Assembly (NCBI GenBank): GCA_020736575.1
Contig: JAGPYM010000026.1
Coordinates: forward strand, 62,001-126,000
DNA: 64,000 bases
From: Thelonectria olida
Taxonomy: Eukaryota; Ascomycota; Sordariomycetes; Hypocreales; Nectriaceae
Direction: 5' to 3'
The notes beneath the pieces are model-generated. The model was not told where the DNA came from. It searched no databases and saw only the letters and a program-made list of their open reading frames with translations. Of this stretch, positions 33,801-43,913 are shown piece by piece. Position 1 is the first letter of the stretch; every line of letters begins with the position of its first letter. Both the position numbers and the translations under genes were made by a program.

Positions 33801-34934
33801 ATGGCTCGACAGTGGATCCTCACCGGCCAGGAAGGCTTCGAAACCTCCCTCGAGTACCATGAAAACGTCAAAGTTCCTTTACCAGAAGAACTGGGCTCAA
33901 ACGATGTCCTCGTCAAGTTGCATGCTGCTAGTCTCAACTACCGCGAGCTGGTCATCGCTGGTCCAGTGGTAAGTTCTCACTCTCAACGTCCATTGCGTGG
34001 AAGCAAATCTGATTTCCAACAGGGTGTTAATGGACCAATCACTCCCCCGATAATCCCTGGGTGCGACGGTGTCGGCGTTGTAATTGCCATTGGACCGTCT
34101 GTCAAAGACTTCAAGCCCGGAGACCGAGTCGCGACACAATTCGCACCCAAAGCAGCCGAGGCCGGTGGCGACGAAGCCTTTTCGAGTATGCACGATGTCC
34201 CGTTCATGCTTGGCCAAGGACTTGACGGCACTCTCCGCTCACAAGGCGTTTTTTCCGAAAAGGCTCTTGTACACGCTCCTTCGTCTTTGGACTGGCTGTC
34301 TGCGGCAACGCTGACGGTGACCTGGACAACTGCGTGGAATGCTCTTTTTGGACTGGAAGGCAAGAAAGCCGGACCAGATACCTGGGTCCTCGTCCAAGGC
34401 ACAGGCGGCGTGAGCATCGCCACTCTTCAGCTTGCACGCGCTGCAGGTGCTACGGTGGTTGCCACTACGTCGACTGAAGACAAGGCGACCCGTTTGAAGG
34501 CGCTTGGGGCGAAGCACACTGTCAACTACCGCTCCAACCCCGATAGTTGGGGCCAGGAGGCTCGCAGCCTGACACCAGAAGGCAGGGGTTACGATATCGT
34601 TATCGATATCGGAGGCAATCAAACGCTGCCACAATCTCTCGCAGCTGTTCGTGTAGATGGCGTGCTTCTTGTCGTTGGAGGCGTTGGAGAAGACGTCGAG
34701 CCGGTGCCTCTCTTTGCAGCCCTGTTTCATACTTGTATAGTTCGCGGTCTTTTGGGAGGCAGTAGAGGCCAATTCTGCGAGCTTGTTCGCTTTATCGATG
34801 AGAAGGGCATCAAGCCGGCGATTGACGACGTTGTGTTTGAGCTAAAGGACGCAAAGGATGCATATCGACGATTGCAGGAGAAGAAGCACTTTTCCAAGGT
34901 TGTGATCCGTATCGATCATAATGATGATGAGTAA
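33801..34934 (+). CDS. Medium-chain (MDR) NAD(P)-dependent alcohol dehydrogenase/quinone reductase (359 aa)
   Basis: Exons 33801-33968 and 34023-34934 encode 359 residues. The 54-bp intron is in frame but its removal joins AGPV to GVNGPITPPIIPGCDGVG, as expected for the family. The GroES-like N-terminal domain carries LNYRELVI and GCDGVGVV, and the Rossmann part has VLVQGTGGVSIATLQLARAAGA. No structural-zinc cysteine cluster is present, so it belongs to the zinc-independent quinone-oxidoreductase-like side of the family. It probably reduces an alpha,beta-unsaturated ketone or aldehyde with NADPH in the cytosol; the substrate is unknown. Confidence 0.87.
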   Translation: MARQWILTGQEGFETSLEYHENVKVPLPEELGSNDVLVKLHAASLNYRELVIAGPVVSSHSQRPLRGSKSDFQQGVNGPITPPIIPGCDGVGVVIAIGPSVKDFKPGDRVATQFAPKAAEAGGDEAFSSMHDVPFMLGQGLDGTLRSQGVFSEKALVHAPSSLDWLSAATLTVTWTTAWNALFGLEGKKAGPDTWVLVQGTGGVSIATLQLARAAGATVVATTSTEDKATRLKALGAKHTVNYRSNPDSWGQEARSLTPEGRGYDIVIDIGGNQTLPQSLAAVRVDGVLLVVGGVGEDVEPVPLFAALFHTCIVRGLLGGSRGQFCELVRFIDEKGIKPAIDDVVFELKDAKDAYRRLQEKKHFSKVVIRIDHNDDE

Positions 34935-35253
34935 AGGCTGAGCAGGAATGTCTGTGAAACGGAGGCCTTCTATAGGTAGACTACTATGCCCCTTATATAC
35001 TCATAGCCTTTAGCAAAGTGTGATGGTGATTTGGTGTCAAAGATGGACCATGGTGACACTTTGGCAAGGGCTCAAGAAGGTAGATTTCAAGGCATGAATA
35101 GTGGCTATGTACACATGGCTGCCACTAACTTGGTATTGCGTTATATATACGGAGAGTACGTCCTAAATTTATAAACAAGAATGCTTGCTTCCATCACAGC
35201 CCACACACCAATACGCCTCCCCCAATCCCTTGCCGGCAATGCGGAACAGAAGC
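34935..35253. other. Intergenic between convergent genes
   Basis: Shared 3' region of the MDR and acetylesterase genes. No further feature was seen. Confidence 0.5.
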
Positions 35254-36113
35254 CTAGTACACGGTTGTAATAGGAGTGGTGACGTACGAATACAAGCTCG
35301 TGGTGCCATTCATCTTCTCGTAAATAGCTTGCGCAAAGGCCTGCGCGCTGAGCTTGGCACCCGTGGGACTGGTGTGAGTGTGGTCGTTGGGGTACAAGGC
35401 GTTGGTGGCCGAGTTACCGAGCTTGCGATACATGTTGGCGACGGCCTGGTAGTGGTCGACAAACGTGACGCTGGCGCTGTTCAGGGCCGCCGTGGCTGTC
35501 TTTTGATATCCAACGAAGCGAGGGGGGGAGGACACAAAGGAGCCGGTCTCCCACAAGTTATTCGGCGTTTGGGTGCTTAAAATCACGCCCTTAGCACCCT
35601 TGGCAAGCATGAGCTTGGCCGCCTGGGCCACGTAGAAGACAAAGGTGTAAACAGTCTCGCCCGTGGCGTCCGAGATGCACGTCTCAGTGCCTGTTCCAGG
35701 GCAGTCGGAGCGGCCGTTGTCGTTTGAGGTAGGGGTGCCGCCGTCGTTGTGGCCAAACTCGATAACTACAATGTCTCCGGACTTGACAAGGTCTGCGACA
35801 GCTTGAAAGCGTCCCTCGTTCCAGTATGATCGGGCCGATCTTCCACCAATTGCCTTGTTGACCGTTGTCAACTTGAGATAGCTGCCAATGTAGTTTCCCC
35901 AACCGTCCGTGTCACCATCGTTCGCTCCGTTCTTGGCCATTGTCTAGAATAGTTAGTGATAGGTAACATGAGCGAGAAATGCGTTGATCGCACAGAGTCA
36001 CCACAGAAGTAGACGGTGGGAGTGGCCCTCGGGGCCAGCTCAGCTGGGGCGGGTGCAGCCGCAACCTGGAGGGCACCGAACACCAACGCGGCGAGGGACG
36101 AAGTGAACTTCAT
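35254..36113 (-). CDS. Rhamnogalacturonan acetylesterase (SGNH fold, 269 aa)
   Basis: Exons 36113-35994 and 35943-35254 encode 269 residues with a signal peptide (MKFTSSLAALVFGALQVAAA). The intron splits the catalytic block, rebuilding FCGDS-TMAKNG. Other blocks are the glycine in IGGRSARSY, the asparagine in FGHNDGG and the Asp/His pair in NDHTHTS, which together form the Ser-Asp-His active site and oxyanion hole of the CE12 family. It removes acetyl groups from rhamnogalacturonan I of pectin outside the cell, easing later backbone cleavage. With the xyloglucanase at 57-59.6 kb it points to growth on plant cell walls. Length and motifs are normal. Confidence 0.9.
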
Positions 36114-37967
36114 GGTTAAAGAAGAGAATTATTTACAGAGCCGAAAGATCTAGTCCTAGAGCAACTACAACGCTGCGGATAGTGCGCGTCCACCTGAGTC
36201 TATATAAGAACTCTAGCAGCCGCTATATAACCCAAAGTATAACCAATTCAATAAACATACGCGGAACTGTTCATTTACGTAACAGGGGTATCCAAGGCTG
36301 GTTCCGTTGCGCCAAGTTGGGCTCTTATTCCGTGCGATATCCGCTCCTCAGAAACAAGCCTCCAATTTTCCACCAGTCAAGGATAACAGTTATTGGGGCT
36401 CGCGGGGCCTCACCCCGTGGTTTTTAGTGCGAAACGAAACGAAGGTCTGCGGATGAAATAGAATTTAAGGACGGAAGGTCGGGAGCTCTGACTATTGACG
36501 GAATTTAAGGATTGTTCCCGCCGATAGTTTCGATCGGACGATTGGTGAGATACGAAGCCGGCTGAAACGGACAGGCATGCTTAGCTAGATATGGAAGGCT
36601 CTCCCCCGTGTTCCATTTTGAGCGAGTGGATGCGATGGTCGACAGACAGGATAGGTGCGCTTGAGATCAGCCAAGGCGACACTGAGGGTGACTCTGGCGA
36701 GCTCACTAGACGAAATTTATAGCTCCGGAGGAAAGGAAATTTAGTTAGAGTCTATTCAAAAGCCAAAGTTAACACCAAGAAAGGAGTTGGTTGCACGAGC
36801 CTCTCAGAAGCGTCACAAACGTGGCATCAGGGCTCACTCACTTTCTGGGTCAGGGACCCCGGCTGGAGTCTCAGGTCAACAACCCGAAACACCTGCTGGG
36901 AGCTCGGCTTACATGAACCACCGTGGATCGCTTAATTGTTAGCGGTAGGTCGACCGGAGAAAAGCATCCTCGCGGCCTGTGTCAGGCCGACAGGACAAGG
37001 AACGAGGGATTGTGAGTTGAGACCGAGAAGGGCATCCTGATTCTTGGTTTTGACACGCTCTTATGAGCGCATGGTATCGTTAAGAAAGAATTGCTTTGTA
37101 CCTGCGTTCGGTCGCTGAGAGCGGACGCCTGGTTTGGAATGAGAGAGACAGGTTGAAGGGGAGTCGTCAACGCGTCGCATTGTCATGGCAGAGCCGATTG
37201 AAGGTGGTCAGCAGCGGGACCACATAGCCAATGGAGGAGAATCGTTTGCATGAAGAAGCCCAAGGTAACAAACGCATTCTGGAAAACCTTGGGGCTTCTT
37301 ACCAGGTGACCTCCTCCATGTTGCACGCGAAAGCCCTGCCCAAGGCAGACATTTGGACTGGGATCAAGCATCAAACTTGTGCTGAACGCAGCTCGACGAT
37401 GCGATAGGCGGTTAGGCAACATACTTACACAACAGGTGTGCAAGGACCAGGCCGCAAGGCAGCACCGCGACTCAACGATCGCTGCATACATAAGAGAGTC
37501 AAAAACCCACAACTCAGCGGCAAAGAGACACTCCTGTTGAAGCTCAAACCGGCGAGTGGCTCGAGTTGTTTCTCATCGCTGAAGGGTGCTCCGCGATACG
37601 TCGAGATAGCTTCATCCTGCGAAGTTGGAGAGGCAATCACAGGACAATTGAGATGCAAAGTTTTATGGGGTAAGTGAAGTCTCGCTCCAGTAACCTGTAT
37701 GACCACCGCAGCTCTGATTCATAGGTTCACGTGCAGCACCGCATACGGCTGGATACCGCCCGTAGGTAACTCGATAACAGCGTGAGGTGCTTCAGCAATG
37801 GCTGCAGGAGAACCATTTGAACGGCTGTGAATCAGACCAGCCATCAATGTCGTACTCTCATAAAGTAGCGGCGTCTATATAACGTGAGCAGTTCGTCTCT
37901 GCATTCAAGTGAATGACTCCTCCCGGTTCTACTATTGACCTCTGCACTCTGTACTGGCATACCCAAC
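36114..37967. other. Gene-poor stretch, nothing recognised
   Basis: About 1.85 kb without a supported gene apart from the acetylesterase promoter at its left. Open frames on both strands at 37183-37706 look random. Confidence 0.45.
36201..36206 (-). promoter_or_regulatory. TATA-like box of the acetylesterase gene
   Basis: TATATA lies about 90 bases upstream of the leftward ATG at 36113. Positional call only. Confidence 0.3.
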
Positions 37968-38641
37968 ATGCAACGAACGCTGACTCTAACGCTCGTCCTT
38001 TCTGTGCTGCGACTGCAGCTCGTCATCGCGTGCTCAACTACAACATTCATCTCGACATACGAAGCCTACCCAGAATGTGCTGCATCTTGTCTCGGCTGCG
38101 GGGACAGCAGCTACTCGCGTAATTTTGCGAACAACTGCAACTACGAGAGCGGCGCGTGCTGTACGAGTAAATATCACGACATCATTGCCGAGACATGGTC
38201 CTGCGTCGAGGGAAGCTGTGGCGACAAGGTGTCCAGAGAGGCTTTCAGCACATTTGTGGAATTCTGCAAGGACAAGCACAATGAGTTGCAGGAAAAGGAC
38301 GTCCCGCGGGGATATAACCTGCCAGAGTCACAAGGCAAGGAACAACATATACTGGGCTTGGCCTTGCACAGATGATGTTAATGCTGCGAGTCGCAGATAA
38401 ATCCCACAAGCCGCCACTCAGCGCCGGCCAAATCATCGGCATCTCGTTCGGAGCCGTCACCTGCACCGCGACAGTCATCGGCCTCATTCTGCGATGGATA
38501 CATTACCGGCACAAGAAGGACTGCAGCAAGGGAGACTTCGGTGACTGCAACGGCACGCAGCTTATCCACCAGGCACAGCCCACGCAAGTCGGAGCTGTCA
38601 TCAACGCCGTGGTATCCGACCCCTGTACGAACCTGAGCTAG
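37968..38641 (+). CDS. Secreted/membrane-anchored cysteine-rich protein (203 aa)
   Basis: Exons 37968-38334 and 38397-38641 encode 203 residues. A signal peptide (MQRTLTLTLVLSVLRLQLVIA) leads into a domain with ten cysteines (YPECAASCLGCG, NNCNYESGACC, WSCVEGSCG, FVEFCKDK), a pattern seen in a family of fungal extracellular proteins and reminiscent of CFEM-type domains, though it does not match CFEM spacing. A transmembrane helix (IIGISFGAVTCTATVIGLIL) and basic tail follow. The intron (38335-38396) starts with GC, not GT. Without it the frame ends before the helix, so its retention would give a soluble secreted form. Function unknown. Confidence 0.72.
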
Positions 38642-39182
38642 GAGAGAGATACGTCGACCTTGGGCCTGACTCACGGGTGGGTGAAGACGAAGGAAGCGTA
38701 TAAGATAACAAGATCTCAAGGAGAGCCGAGCTTCCGCAGCATTGAGGAAGTGGTTTAGACGAAATTCATCGCTAGGAATATTGACGGCGGGATGAATTTT
38801 GACAAGATTGGATACAACCTCATCAGGGCTTGTTTTCAGATATTCATCAATTTAGATTGCTAAGCTCAGGAAAGATAAAATCATCGTTTAGCACTCTCAA
38901 TTCAATATCAGTTATCGTCAAGTTCTCTGTGTTCATGGGCATTGATTCTTGACGCCCAAGAACCCGGAAGCGGAATCACGACCCTCCAAGTCAGGCACCT
39001 CTAGGTGTAACAACCACAATTGGCTCCCGCCTTGGTTCAGTTCCTTTGCGAATTTCCCTCGTTGCTAGGCCATACCGGGCTTCAACCCGCCGCAACGCCT
39101 CCGCCGCACCCTTTCCACCAAAGCCATCTTCATGTTGCCACTGGAAGTACTACACATATATTATTAGTGAGAAACCCATCAT
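38642..39182. other. Intergenic between convergent genes
   Basis: No feature was recognised apart from 3' flanking sequence. Confidence 0.5.
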
Positions 39183-40817
39183 TCAAGGCGCTAGATCCTC
39201 ATCTGGGTCACACGCACCCATATGAGCAGGTAAATCGTGAGGTTTTGTCTCATATTGCCAACTGTACCTCGGGAATTCGTCATATGTCAAGTCGATGCCC
39301 ACTTCTGAAAACATGTCCTTGATGCAGCTCTCCTCGAATACTGGCTTGTTATCACATCTGACCCGTCTGAGCTGGGTAAACTGCCCCATGTTGCGCTTCT
39401 TAAAGTCTGCAAGCCCTCGTAAACCAGTCTGCAAGCGTTTGGAAGAGGGGAATTCGGGATCCACGAGAGCGAGCGACACCACGCCCGGAGGAAGAAGATC
39501 AACGAGAGACTGACCGTCAGCCTCTTCCAAGCTGTTACTGTTGTAGACTGAATTGGTGGTGATGAAAAGCTCCTTCAGCATAGTGAACTCTTTGAGGCTG
39601 GGCATGGGCTGCATTATCGTGTCCATATCCTGCCGGGTTCCGAAGCGCAGATCGAGATGGAACGATGTAAGAGTTGCCCGAAACTTGCCAAGAGCCTCCA
39701 CCACTTCACACGGCTGTACCAACTTTCCAATACTGTGATCTACAGATTGGTGTCGAGATGCAGCTTCATACGCGAAGACAGAAAGAACATCCCCGCACAT
39801 TGCGACGCTGCGCTCGAGAACCTCCTTGCGAAGGTTACCCACCACGAAGCCCAAGGTCTTCAGCTGTAGCGGCACGGATAAAGGTTCTAGGTCATTGCAT
39901 GTCAAGGTCTCGAGGCCCGGGGTGAATGGTAGAATCCACTTCATGGAATGCGGCATTTTCTCAAGTCTCTTGAGGGGCAGTGTGGTGACGCCAAGGGCGC
40001 GCATGGTTGCTGGCGAGAAGCCTGCTATCCCGGACTCCCAGTTGCTGATCAGATTCTCCAAATTGGGTAGCACGGCAATCAGCACTGTGAGCAGCTCATT
40101 AGCTATTATTTTCCAATATTGGAGCCTGTTGCTTGGGGCCGCGCGAGGATGCGCCAAGGTCCTTCGGTCTTCGTCGTCGTTCGTGCCAAGGAGGAATCTC
40201 TGGAGGAACTGATATGTGAGACTGAGCCATAGCTTCGTGGCGTCTGCCTGAAATTCCCGTTCCCTCTGCGGATTTGCCTGACTGTGCCGTCGCTTCTCAA
40301 GATCTGCATTTTGCCGCTCCCATATTTCAGGGAGGGTGGTGTTCATGACATCGGCTGCATGCTCGTAGGCAGATCGGGCATCGTCCAACTGGATGTGAAA
40401 CATGATCGTATGATGAAAATAGACAGTCTTCACTAAGACGGCGAGGTCCCGGCGCAATGACACGGTCCGAATAAAGGACGTCAGCCTTCTATCGCGCGAG
40501 TACTTCTTCGGAGGAATCTTTGAGTCGCTGTAGCCGAGGAGAAACTGGTGATACATGATGGGTTGGGCGACATTTCGCAATCGTCTCGAGACAAGGCACA
40601 GCTGAAAGAGAGTATGACAGAGGTCTAGATACGACGACTCGTGTGCTGACGGTTCTGGCTTCGACTCGGGCTCAGCCCAATGAGGCTCTTTAAGTGCGCC
40701 GCGGCAGTGCAAACAGAAATAACCAAAAATATGTTGCAGTAGCTCGGTCGAGAGGTTGCCGAGCTGCCAAGACACAAACTGGCTCTCCCTCGCTGATTCG
40801 CTTGGAGTGTCAACCAT
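39183..40817 (-). CDS. F-box-like/LRR-type protein (544 aa)
   Basis: A single-exon 544-residue protein. The N-terminal segment LGNLSTELLQHIFGYF (about residues 19-34) fits a degenerate F-box, interrupted by a charged insert before LCLVSRRLRNVAQPIMYH, the second F-box helix. Downstream are loosely repeated leucine-rich stretches (LENLISNWESGIAGF, GLETLTCNDLEPLSVPLQL, FTMLKELFITTNSV) typical of large fungal F-box families. It probably acts as a substrate adaptor of SCF ligases. It has no close resemblance by eye to the F-box protein at 6.6-8.2 kb beyond the architecture. Confidence 0.74.
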   Translation of the reverse strand: MVDTPSESARESQFVSWQLGNLSTELLQHIFGYFCLHCRGALKEPHWAEPESKPEPSAHESSYLDLCHTLFQLCLVSRRLRNVAQPIMYHQFLLGYSDSKIPPKKYSRDRRLTSFIRTVSLRRDLAVLVKTVYFHHTIMFHIQLDDARSAYEHAADVMNTTLPEIWERQNADLEKRRHSQANPQREREFQADATKLWLSLTYQFLQRFLLGTNDDEDRRTLAHPRAAPSNRLQYWKIIANELLTVLIAVLPNLENLISNWESGIAGFSPATMRALGVTTLPLKRLEKMPHSMKWILPFTPGLETLTCNDLEPLSVPLQLKTLGFVVGNLRKEVLERSVAMCGDVLSVFAYEAASRHQSVDHSIGKLVQPCEVVEALGKFRATLTSFHLDLRFGTRQDMDTIMQPMPSLKEFTMLKELFITTNSVYNSNSLEEADGQSLVDLLPPGVVSLALVDPEFPSSKRLQTGLRGLADFKKRNMGQFTQLRRVRCDNKPVFEESCIKDMFSEVGIDLTYDEFPRYSWQYETKPHDLPAHMGACDPDEDLAP

Positions 40818-41289
40818 GGTCTGGTCGTTGTAAATTATTTCAATAGACGGAAGAGGAGGTGGTGGAATTGAGGAGATAGTTGGACTACAGGGATCCTTTT
40901 ATTAAGCAACTGGTACTATCAAGGGTACATGATGAGTCAGACATAATCTTTACGACCAACAACATCATTCGATTTGCGGACGTGTCTATTTGACGTTGAG
41001 CTGTTTAACGTGGACTTTGACTCTGATTCGGGTTTGAAAACGGGAACCTCTAAGTATCTAGTTCCAGTCAAGATCAGCATAATTAATCCTTTTTTATATG
41101 GTGAATTGCACTGGCCCTGGCTGCCTTCGGCCGAACGCTTTTCCGTTTGGCAACTTGAGCCATTTATCGAACTCGCTCGTAGCCATAGTATAGTCATCAT
41201 GCAACCAACCCGCTATTAACACTTCCTTCAGTCCTGTTATACACTGTCGTTTCCCATAATAAAACATCTCCCCAGCCGAGAATCCAGCT
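40818..41289. other. Divergent intergenic region
   Basis: The region contains the promoters of the F-box-like gene (leftward) and the DUF1993 gene (rightward). Nothing else was seen. Confidence 0.5.
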
Positions 41290-41820
41290 ATGGCATTCAC
41301 CCTGTACGATGCAACCATTGTGGAAGCGAAGCTTGCCCTCACCGCTCTGGATCACATCCTCACCGAAGCAGAGAAACACCCCAACTCGGATAGCTTCCTC
41401 CAGGCGCGGCTTTACGAGGACATGAAACCTCTGGCCTTTCAGGTCTATGCAGCGACCCGATTCTCAGAAAAGGTGCTCGCCAGGTTGTCTGGAAGGGCTT
41501 CCGTGGAGTTTGAGGACGACCTCGTCTCGTATGCCGATATGCACGCGCGCATTGCCAAGGTTCAGGAGGCCCTTGGACAAGCCGACAAGGACACTGTCAA
41601 CCGATTCGGGGAGGAGGTGGCGCCGACAGATTTGCCATCCGCAGGGACAATGAATATCACTGGAAAGGCGTTCGCGATGGGTGCGGCAATCCCCAACGTG
41701 AACTTTCATGTATCGATGGCTTATGCTATCCTTAGGAAGGAGGGAGTGCCATTGGGGAAGAGAGATTACGCGATGCCTTTTGCCACTGAGCATATCCTTA
41801 AGCCGCATGGTGGCGCTTGA
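41290..41820 (+). CDS. DUF1993 family protein (176 aa)
   Basis: A single-exon 176-residue protein with the family features: an N-terminal helix (MAFTLYDATIVEAKLALTALDHILTEAEKH), LYEDMKPLAFQVYAATRFSEKVLARL, and the C-terminal stretch IPNVNFHVSMAYAILRKEGVPLGKRDY. DUF1993 proteins are small four-helix (DinB-like) proteins present in fungi and bacteria, without known enzymatic role; metal-dependent transferase activity is only a family-level suspicion. It ends 147 bp from the end of the convergent ATP-grasp gene, so it borders the mycosporine genes, but a role in the pathway is not shown. Confidence 0.86.
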   Translation: MAFTLYDATIVEAKLALTALDHILTEAEKHPNSDSFLQARLYEDMKPLAFQVYAATRFSEKVLARLSGRASVEFEDDLVSYADMHARIAKVQEALGQADKDTVNRFGEEVAPTDLPSAGTMNITGKAFAMGAAIPNVNFHVSMAYAILRKEGVPLGKRDYAMPFATEHILKPHGGA

Positions 41821-41967
41821 ATGAGAGTTGCTATAAGTCGTCCCGCAACTCAAGCTACGGTGCCTTGTGCAACGCAATAACAAGAAGAGTCATTTCATTC
41901 AAGGCCTAGCTGATCTAACGCATATTCCCTTCGTCCTAAAACAGTACCGTCCTTATTACTACGACCC

Positions 41968-43449
41968 TCACCTGCCCTTGAACATCTTGCCCGTGCTCAC
42001 GTTGATCTTGGTCCACGAGCCATGCACGAGATGCCTCGCAAATTGTACAGGCCAAAAGACATGACACATCCACCAAAAGGGCAATGGGTCCCACGCCGCG
42101 TATGTCCCATCCTTTGAATACAGGACGTGACGGCCAAATTCAAGCCATGAAGAAAGCACCATGGGTAAACTAGACGCTCCACAGAACAAATCGTAGACTG
42201 GGTAAAGAACATAGTCGACAAAGTCTTGAGCAATCCAATAATACTGACCCGGATTTCTGGGGAACAACGGCGGCTTTGGGATTGATTCGGTTGCAGAGGG
42301 AACGGAAAGAGCTGAGAGATACTCATCTACCAGCTCAGGTGTGTTTTCGAAGAGGACAGTAGCTGTATGAACCCTGGGGTTGCACTCAATTGGCAAGAGT
42401 ATGGGCCCGTCAAAACCTTTTTCGGACGGGCTGCTGCCTTTCGCTAAGAAATCGAAGCTCAAGTGGCCGGTAAAAGTAGGCCCAAGTGCTTCCGCTTGCT
42501 TCGTGGTGAAATCCAGCATCTTCTGGGTGAGTGGTGAGTCGGACGGCAGCGCCTCATAATGCAGAAGCACTTCTGCGGATTCACATGCGACAAAGGCACG
42601 GACGTGACCACGAATGATCAGGGCGTGAGTGCAATATTCTTTTCCGTCTATGTATTCTTGCATGATGTAGGCACTCTTTGACGGTGCAAAGGGGATCCTA
42701 TCGACACGGACAAGAGTCTCTGCGGCTGACTGCAAAGGTAGAAATGGCCTGTCAAAGCGCGCAGCATCGTCGACGCCATTTGGTTTGACAATGAAGATGT
42801 TTGAGTTCGTTTCCCGGGCTAAGCCGCCATGCCTGTTGAGAAAGGAGACAATGTCTTCTTTGCTGCTAACGCTTTCCGAGATGGGTACTTGCAGACCCAT
42901 GTCCTCGGTGTGTTTTATAAAGGCATCTTTTTCATGCAGCTTTGCAATCACCTCGGCATCGGGCTGAATGCACTGGATGCCGGTGCTGGTCTCGACTGCT
43001 TCCTTGACAAAGGCATCTTCAATGGCGGTGTTGACGTCCGAGACGGAAACCCAGAGGTCGACGTCCTCTTTCTGGATGATGTCTTGGAACGCTTCCGCAT
43101 AGTTGCTTAGGCTAATAATTCCAGGCACCACTGGCGGGGGAAGTATGTAGAATTTGTCGACGGCGCAGGATAAACGGCCAATGGACAGGGGTTGGCAATC
43201 AGCGCCGATGACTCGATGACCACGACGATGAAACATGCGGGCGAGCGAGAGGCCCTTGGCCATGTTCATGCCGGTCACGAGGACCGTCACGCGATTCAGA
43301 GCATCCCCTGAGTCTTCAATTCGAGTTTGACTCCTGGCGGCTTCAGCTACCGCGTGCCAAACAGAGGATAGTGCTACAATGAGAGTATTGATCGGGAGGA
43401 AGACAAAGGTGACCAATAGCAAGACGAGGTTCTTGAAGAAGTGCCACAT
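41968..43449 (-). CDS. ATP-grasp ligase of a mycosporine cluster, with N-terminal membrane segment (493 aa)
   Basis: A single-exon 493-residue protein. After a hydrophobic N-terminus (about residues 5-30: LVLLLVTFVFLPINTLIVAL) comes a Rossmann-like preATP-grasp domain (VTVLVTGMNMAKGLSLARMF, HRVIGADCQP). The ATP-grasp fold follows: KHTEDMGLQVP, an ATP-binding lysine in IFIVKPNGVDD, IMQEYIDGKEY, and the metal-binding Glu/Asn in LPIECNPRVHTAT. In the mycosporine route such an enzyme activates 4-deoxygadusol with ATP and attaches an amino acid or amino alcohol. Its neighbours (O-methyltransferase, then the divergent cyclase) give the functional assignment. The amino-acid partner cannot be predicted. 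Start at 43449 is the first ATG of the frame; upstream codons lack one. Confidence 0.83.
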   Translation of the reverse strand: MWHFFKNLVLLLVTFVFLPINTLIVALSSVWHAVAEAARSQTRIEDSGDALNRVTVLVTGMNMAKGLSLARMFHRRGHRVIGADCQPLSIGRLSCAVDKFYILPPPVVPGIISLSNYAEAFQDIIQKEDVDLWVSVSDVNTAIEDAFVKEAVETSTGIQCIQPDAEVIAKLHEKDAFIKHTEDMGLQVPISESVSSKEDIVSFLNRHGGLARETNSNIFIVKPNGVDDAARFDRPFLPLQSAAETLVRVDRIPFAPSKSAYIMQEYIDGKEYCTHALIIRGHVRAFVACESAEVLLHYEALPSDSPLTQKMLDFTTKQAEALGPTFTGHLSFDFLAKGSSPSEKGFDGPILLPIECNPRVHTATVLFENTPELVDEYLSALSVPSATESIPKPPLFPRNPGQYYWIAQDFVDYVLYPVYDLFCGASSLPMVLSSWLEFGRHVLYSKDGTYAAWDPLPFWWMCHVFWPVQFARHLVHGSWTKINVSTGKMFKGR

Positions 43450-43913
43450 GGTAGGGATTGAGCGACTCGGGAGAGGCAAGTCACATGGAAATGAATAACA
43501 GAAGTTCGAATAAAGGTGTAGAAGAAAGACACGGAAGAGAGAGACGTGTTGATGAGATCAATGGATGTAACATGTATCTCAGCATCCCCCGCAGCAGGCC
43601 CCATCATCTGGAGACAAACAAACTTCGAAGACGTAATTGACTTTCAATATCCTCGAAGGGCATTGGCTACGCGCCAGCTGAGACTTGGCCTCGTTTATTA
43701 TTAGCATCATACATCTCGAGGGCTAAATTCACGTGGCGGGCATTTATTGCGAGAAAGGGACTGACACATGGAGCACCTCCGTACAGGAGAGTCGTTTGAT
43801 TGACGAATGCAGGGCGGGAGAAGAAGCTTCTGAGCGATGAACGAAGCAGATGGTGACGGCAACTTCTCTGCATCCAGAATAGTTCTTACACAGCCATGCA
43901 TCATGACCCGTAT
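43450..43913. other. Intergenic between two co-oriented mycosporine genes
   Basis: 464 bp separate the O-methyltransferase stop from the ATP-grasp start, both leftward. It presumably holds a terminator and the ATP-grasp promoter. No other frame is supported. Confidence 0.5.

Noticed and set aside
37183..37706. Long minus-strand open frames
   Set aside because: Random-looking amino-acid text with no domain or signal peptide that holds together.
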